Part shown: piece by piece, positions 13,137 through 15,948 of the stretch
How the letters are laid out: each line of letters opens with the position of its first letter
Numbering within the stretch: position 1 is the stretch's first letter
Position numbers and translations under genes: made by a program
Assembly (NCBI GenBank): GCA_003225655.1
Contig: QIAW01000002.1
Coordinates: 1 to 15,948, forward strand
Direction of reading: 5' to 3'
DNA: 15,948 bases
Source: Acidobacteriota bacterium
GTDB taxonomy: Bacteria > Acidobacteriota > Terriglobia > Terriglobales > Acidobacteriaceae
The notes under the pieces: model-generated
Database searches by the model: none
What the model saw: only the letters and a program-made list of their open reading frames with translations
Told to the model about the DNA's origin: nothing

Positions 13137-14084
13137 GATGATGCGGCGCAGCAGGCCGCGGGAGAGCACTCGTAATTTTTCCGCACTGCTCAAGCGCACA
13201 CGCTCGCTAAAGACGTCGTAGTTCTGGCGGGCAATCTTCTCGAGCAAGCGGCTGTAAATTTCAATCAGTACCCAGAGGGCAGGACGGCTTTCATAATCAA
13301 TCAGCTCAATCAGTTCCCTGCCCGATTTGTAAAATTCGCGCGCGCGCTGGGCCTCGAATTCCAGTAAGGTACGGAATTTGCCGGGCTGAAAGCCATTGCC
13401 GAAATTGGCAAGCTCCTGCGGCGAGCGGCCGAACTGCTTCATATCCTGCTGGGGAAGATAGATGCGGCCCATGGCGGCGTCTTCCTTTACGTCACGGATG
13501 ATGTTGGTCATCTGAAAAGCAATGCCGCAACGCTCGGCGAGAATTTCGGCGTGGGAATCGCGATAACCAAAGATGCGGATGCACACCAGGCCGACGACAG
13601 AGGCTACGTGGTAGCAGTACTGGTATAGATCCTCAAAGGTCGCGTATAGGGCCACCGGGGCCTGGCCGGCGTTCGGGTCGGCGGCAGCACTCTGGGCCGC
13701 GGCCAGGCTATGCTCCAGATCCATGGCAGTGCCCTGCACCAGTTTTTCAAAGAGCTCAACTGGAACCTTGTAGCGGCGCTGGGCGTCAGCCAGAGCAAAC
13801 AAGACGGCGTCATCGGTGGTCTCGCCGCCAAAGGCCCGCCTGGCGTTTTGCAGCCACTCATCGAGCTTGTGATAGCGCTCTTCCGGATGCAGGCTCTCAT
13901 CGTCGCTGATATCATCGGCGTGGCGCATGAAGGCATAGACCGCGCACAGCGCATTGCGCTTATGTTTGGGCAGCGCCAGGAAAGAGTAATAGAAGTTTTT
14001 TGCGGCGGAGCGAGCAATGGCACGGCAGGTGGCATAAGCAGCATTAAGCTGCGTCTCAGGCGCGCTGGTGGGAGAGTTCGCCAT
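13131..14084 (-). CDS. hpnD: presqualene diphosphate synthase HpnD-like
   Basis: Squalene/phytoene synthase family protein of 317 residues. HpnD condenses two farnesyl diphosphates to presqualene diphosphate, which HpnC and HpnE convert to squalene for hopanoid synthesis. Motifs are RSAAKNFYYSF near the N-terminus, ADDISDDE (D57, D58, D61, D62), YCYHVASVVGLVCIRIFG (156-173), and NIIRDVKEDAAMGRIYLP (N194, D198, D202), all expected for an active enzyme. A phytoene synthase cannot be excluded from motifs alone, but YHVASVVGL and the hopanoid context favour HpnD. It is 111 bp downstream of a minus-strand dehydrogenase pair. Its last six bases, TCATGA, are also the last six of the convergent squalene-synthase-like gene. 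No close Shine-Dalgarno is seen; AGGAAAA lies about 16 bases before the ATG. Confidence 0.85.
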   Translation of the reverse strand: MANSPTSAPETQLNAAYATCRAIARSAAKNFYYSFLALPKHKRNALCAVYAFMRHADDISDDESLHPEERYHKLDEWLQNARRAFGGETTDDAVLFALADAQRRYKVPVELFEKLVQGTAMDLEHSLAAAQSAAADPNAGQAPVALYATFEDLYQYCYHVASVVGLVCIRIFGYRDSHAEILAERCGIAFQMTNIIRDVKEDAAMGRIYLPQQDMKQFGRSPQELANFGNGFQPGKFRTLLEFEAQRAREFYKSGRELIELIDYESRPALWVLIEIYSRLLEKIARQNYDVFSERVRLSSAEKLRVLSRGLLRRIIS

Positions 14085-14195
14085 AGGATCAGGTCAATTT
14101 TCCTGGCACAGCCCGCAGGACCGATGCAACCTTACGCGATTTGGAGGTGCAAGTTGCGCGTTATGCCTGGTGGCTGACATTCATCAATTCCCTAA

Positions 14196-15257
14196 TCAGT
14201 TTCCCGGCACGATGGCGGTCTTGATGTCGCTCTTGCCGTCGCTGGTCCGCTCCATCATATGACGAAATACCTGCTGCAGCTCAGTCAATGGCGCTCGGCC
14301 GGTGATGTAATCCGTTGGCCTGACCTTATTTTCGCCGATGAGGGCAAAGGCCTCGCGTATCGCCTGGGGCGTGTGATGAAAGGTCGCCAGCATCCGTAAC
14401 GCCGAATAATGGATACGGTTGGTATCGAGTTCCACCCTGGTGCCGGCGGCGCATCCGCCGAAGAATTGCACGGTGCCGCCCTTGCGCACCATATCCAGCG
14501 ACCACTGCCAGGCTTCAGGACGGCCCACGGCTTCAATCACCACATCTGCTCCCAGATTTTGCGTGAGCTTGTGTATGGCGGCTATCGTGGCTGGTTGCTG
14601 GGCAGCTTGCTCCGGGACAATTTGCACCACATCATTAGCGCCGAACCGGTGGGCGGTCTCGATTTGCTCATCGCGTTTGACCACGCTAATGACGCGGCAC
14701 CCTTTGGCCTTGGCGACCTGGATAAACATAAGTCCAATAGGCCCGCCGCCGATGACTACGACGTTATCGCCTGGGCGAACATTGCTCTCATTCAAGCCAA
14801 GCAAAACACACGCCAGAGGCTCGACCATGGCAGCCTCTTCAAAGCTCACCTTGTCAGGGATAACAAGAGTGTTTTTTTCTACGATGCGCTTTGGAATGCG
14901 TATGTATTCCGCATAGGCGCCATTATTGAAGAGGAGATCGTCACACAGGTTCTCTTGTCCGCGCTTGCAGTAAAAGCACGCGCCGCATGGGGCGGAGTTG
15001 GCTGCTGCGACGCGCATGCCTTTGCGGAACTTGTTGATGCCGGGGCCTACCTCGGCAATCTCTCCGGCCAACTCGTGTCCGAAGAGCGCTGGAGGGATAA
15101 TCATCCTGGCATGATAGCCGCGACGATAAACCTTGAGATCGGTGCCGCAGGTGAGTGCGGCATGCACCTTCACCAAAATTTCGCCTTCGCCCAAAGTCGG
15201 AATGGGAACTTGCTCGATCTTGATATCCTCTTTGCCGTAGAGGACCGCGGCTGTCAT
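14196..15257 (-). CDS. zinc-dependent medium-chain alcohol dehydrogenase
   Basis: MDR-superfamily dehydrogenase of 353 residues, related in layout to sorbitol and threonine dehydrogenases. Catalytic-zinc residues are C37 (LTCGTD), H61-E62 (FGHELAGEI) and E146 (VEPLAC). The structural-zinc cysteines C91, C94, C97 and C105 are all present in CGACFYCKRGQENLC. The nucleotide fold follows with GGGPIG (170-175), then VVKRDEQIETAHRFGAND, where the basic residues after the second strand leave NAD versus NADP preference open. It should oxidise a secondary alcohol of a polyol, sugar or amino acid; the substrate is not identifiable. It lies 32 bp after a second dehydrogenase on the same strand and 111 bp before the hpnD-like gene. 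A link to hopanoid or cyclitol chemistry is only positional. Confidence 0.88.
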   Translation of the reverse strand: MTAAVLYGKEDIKIEQVPIPTLGEGEILVKVHAALTCGTDLKVYRRGYHARMIIPPALFGHELAGEIAEVGPGINKFRKGMRVAAANSAPCGACFYCKRGQENLCDDLLFNNGAYAEYIRIPKRIVEKNTLVIPDKVSFEEAAMVEPLACVLLGLNESNVRPGDNVVVIGGGPIGLMFIQVAKAKGCRVISVVKRDEQIETAHRFGANDVVQIVPEQAAQQPATIAAIHKLTQNLGADVVIEAVGRPEAWQWSLDMVRKGGTVQFFGGCAAGTRVELDTNRIHYSALRMLATFHHTPQAIREAFALIGENKVRPTDYITGRAPLTELQQVFRHMMERTSDGKSDIKTAIVPGN

Positions 15258-15289
15258 GGTGCCGTTAGAAGCCGTCTTGGAGTTCGCGC

Positions 15290-15948
15290 TCAGGATCCGC
15301 CTCCGTTGCTCTGCTTCCCTTCCCAGCTCATGCCAGGAGTGATGACAATTTTCAGCGAGTCGGGCTGCGGATGCATGGCCAGCTTGCTTGCTTCCACAGC
15401 CTGCTCCAAGGGAAAGCGGTGAGTGACAAGGTGGGTCATATCCATATCACCGCTGAAGACGAAACGTTCAGATTCTTTTTGCAGATCGATGGAAGCGCTG
15501 TAAGAGCCCAGGAGAAATTTCTCGTCCATGCACACGGCGGAGGGATCCATGGTGGCCTGGCTACGAGTAGTCTGGGCAAACAGAAGCACCCGCCCTCCTG
15601 GACGTGTAGCATCGAGCGCCACCTGAACGAGAGCATTGCCGGCAACCGCGACAATCACCGCGTCAGCGCCACGGCCATCGGTGGCCTCGCGGATGCGCTG
15701 GGTTGCGTCCTCTTTGGATGCATCAATGACATTCGTGATACCGAAGCTGCGGGAGACAGCGAGCCGCTGCGCGTACATATCGGAGGCGAAGATGCGGGCG
15801 CCGGCAGCCTGGGCCAACTTGGCCAGCATCATGCCGATGGGCCCCTGCCCGATGACCAGGACCGTTTCACCAGCTTCGAGGCGCAAGGTTTCAATACCCT
15901 TCTGGCAGGTGTTGATAGGCTCGATAAAAGCCGCCTGCTCGTAGCTGA
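15290..15948 (-). CDS. medium-chain alcohol dehydrogenase, 5' end outside the window
   Basis: C-terminal 218 residues of a second MDR-family dehydrogenase; the reading frame stays open to the right edge, so the N-terminal catalytic-zinc part lies outside. The visible part starts SYEQAAFIEPINTCQKGIE, where FIEP is the expected zinc-domain Glu-Pro region. The nucleotide motif VIGQGPIGMMLAKLAQAAGA, a substrate-domain strand (GGRVLLFAQT) and the C-terminal helix (LEQAVEASKLAMH) follow. The in-frame ATG at 15886 is internal, not the true start. It is only distantly similar to the next gene, so the two are related family members rather than a fresh duplication. Spacing of 32 bp suggests one transcript, perhaps with a shared substrate pathway. 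Confidence 0.85.
   Translation of the reverse strand, partial: SYEQAAFIEPINTCQKGIETLRLEAGETVLVIGQGPIGMMLAKLAQAAGARIFASDMYAQRLAVSRSFGITNVIDASKEDATQRIREATDGRGADAVIVAVAGNALVQVALDATRPGGRVLLFAQTTRSQATMDPSAVCMDEKFLLGSYSASIDLQKESERFVFSGDMDMTHLVTHRFPLEQAVEASKLAMHPQPDSLKIVITPGMSWEGKQSNGGGS

Noticed and set aside
14409..15422. 337-codon plus-strand open frame
   Set aside because: It lies opposite two well-supported dehydrogenase genes and its translation resembles no family; a shadow of high-GC coding sequence.
15290..15886. ATG at 15886 as the start of the last dehydrogenase
   Set aside because: The same frame continues to the window edge with family sequence (FIEPINTCQKG), so this Met is internal.

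Overview
The window looks like a chromosomal stretch from a soil-type acidobacterium (Acidobacteriota). This is an inference from four things: hopanoid genes (an hpnJ-type radical SAM enzyme and an hpnD-type synthase), an RND-type efflux adaptor of a kind I associate with that phylum, moderately high GC, and short intergenic arrays of degenerate 7-bp repeats. I saw no rRNA, tRNA, CRISPR array, transposase or phage gene.

Left arm (1-2,921, minus strand). Three closely packed genes read leftward: queF (7-deazaguanine reductase of queuosine synthesis), an MFS transporter of the Spinster-like type, and a membrane-anchored family-2 glycosyltransferase. The last two share an ATGA stop/start overlap, so they are probably translationally coupled.

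Middle (3,228-8,562, plus strand). An efflux adaptor (membrane fusion protein) is broken by what looks like a deletion of about 28 nt. It is followed by a secreted TPR protein, a small putative antitoxin and a zeta-toxin-like kinase broken by a one-base loss in a G run. Then come a TolC-family outer-membrane channel and an unrecognised 184-residue protein. Adaptor and channel would normally work with an inner-membrane pump, but none is encoded here. The toxin-antitoxin pair sits between the two efflux genes.

Right-centre (8,815-11,103, plus strand). hpnJ, which acts on the side chain of extended hopanoids, is followed by two small four-helix EamA/SMR-like membrane proteins. They are paralogues joined by an ATGA overlap and resemble a two-subunit lipid or lipid-sugar flippase of the ArnE/ArnF kind. 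This is the most promising candidate for an undescribed function: export of a modified hopanoid or its precursor.

Right arm (11,220-15,948). A secreted alpha/beta hydrolase is followed by a squalene-synthase-like gene on the plus strand. That gene meets an hpnD-like presqualene diphosphate synthase gene tail to tail; the same palindrome TCATGA supplies Ser-stop to both. Upstream of hpnD on the minus strand lie two tandem medium-chain dehydrogenases, the outer one cut by the window edge. Two different head-to-head prenyl synthases side by side suggest either redundancy or acquisition of a second squalene route. The squalene-hopene cyclase and the other hpn genes are not in this window.
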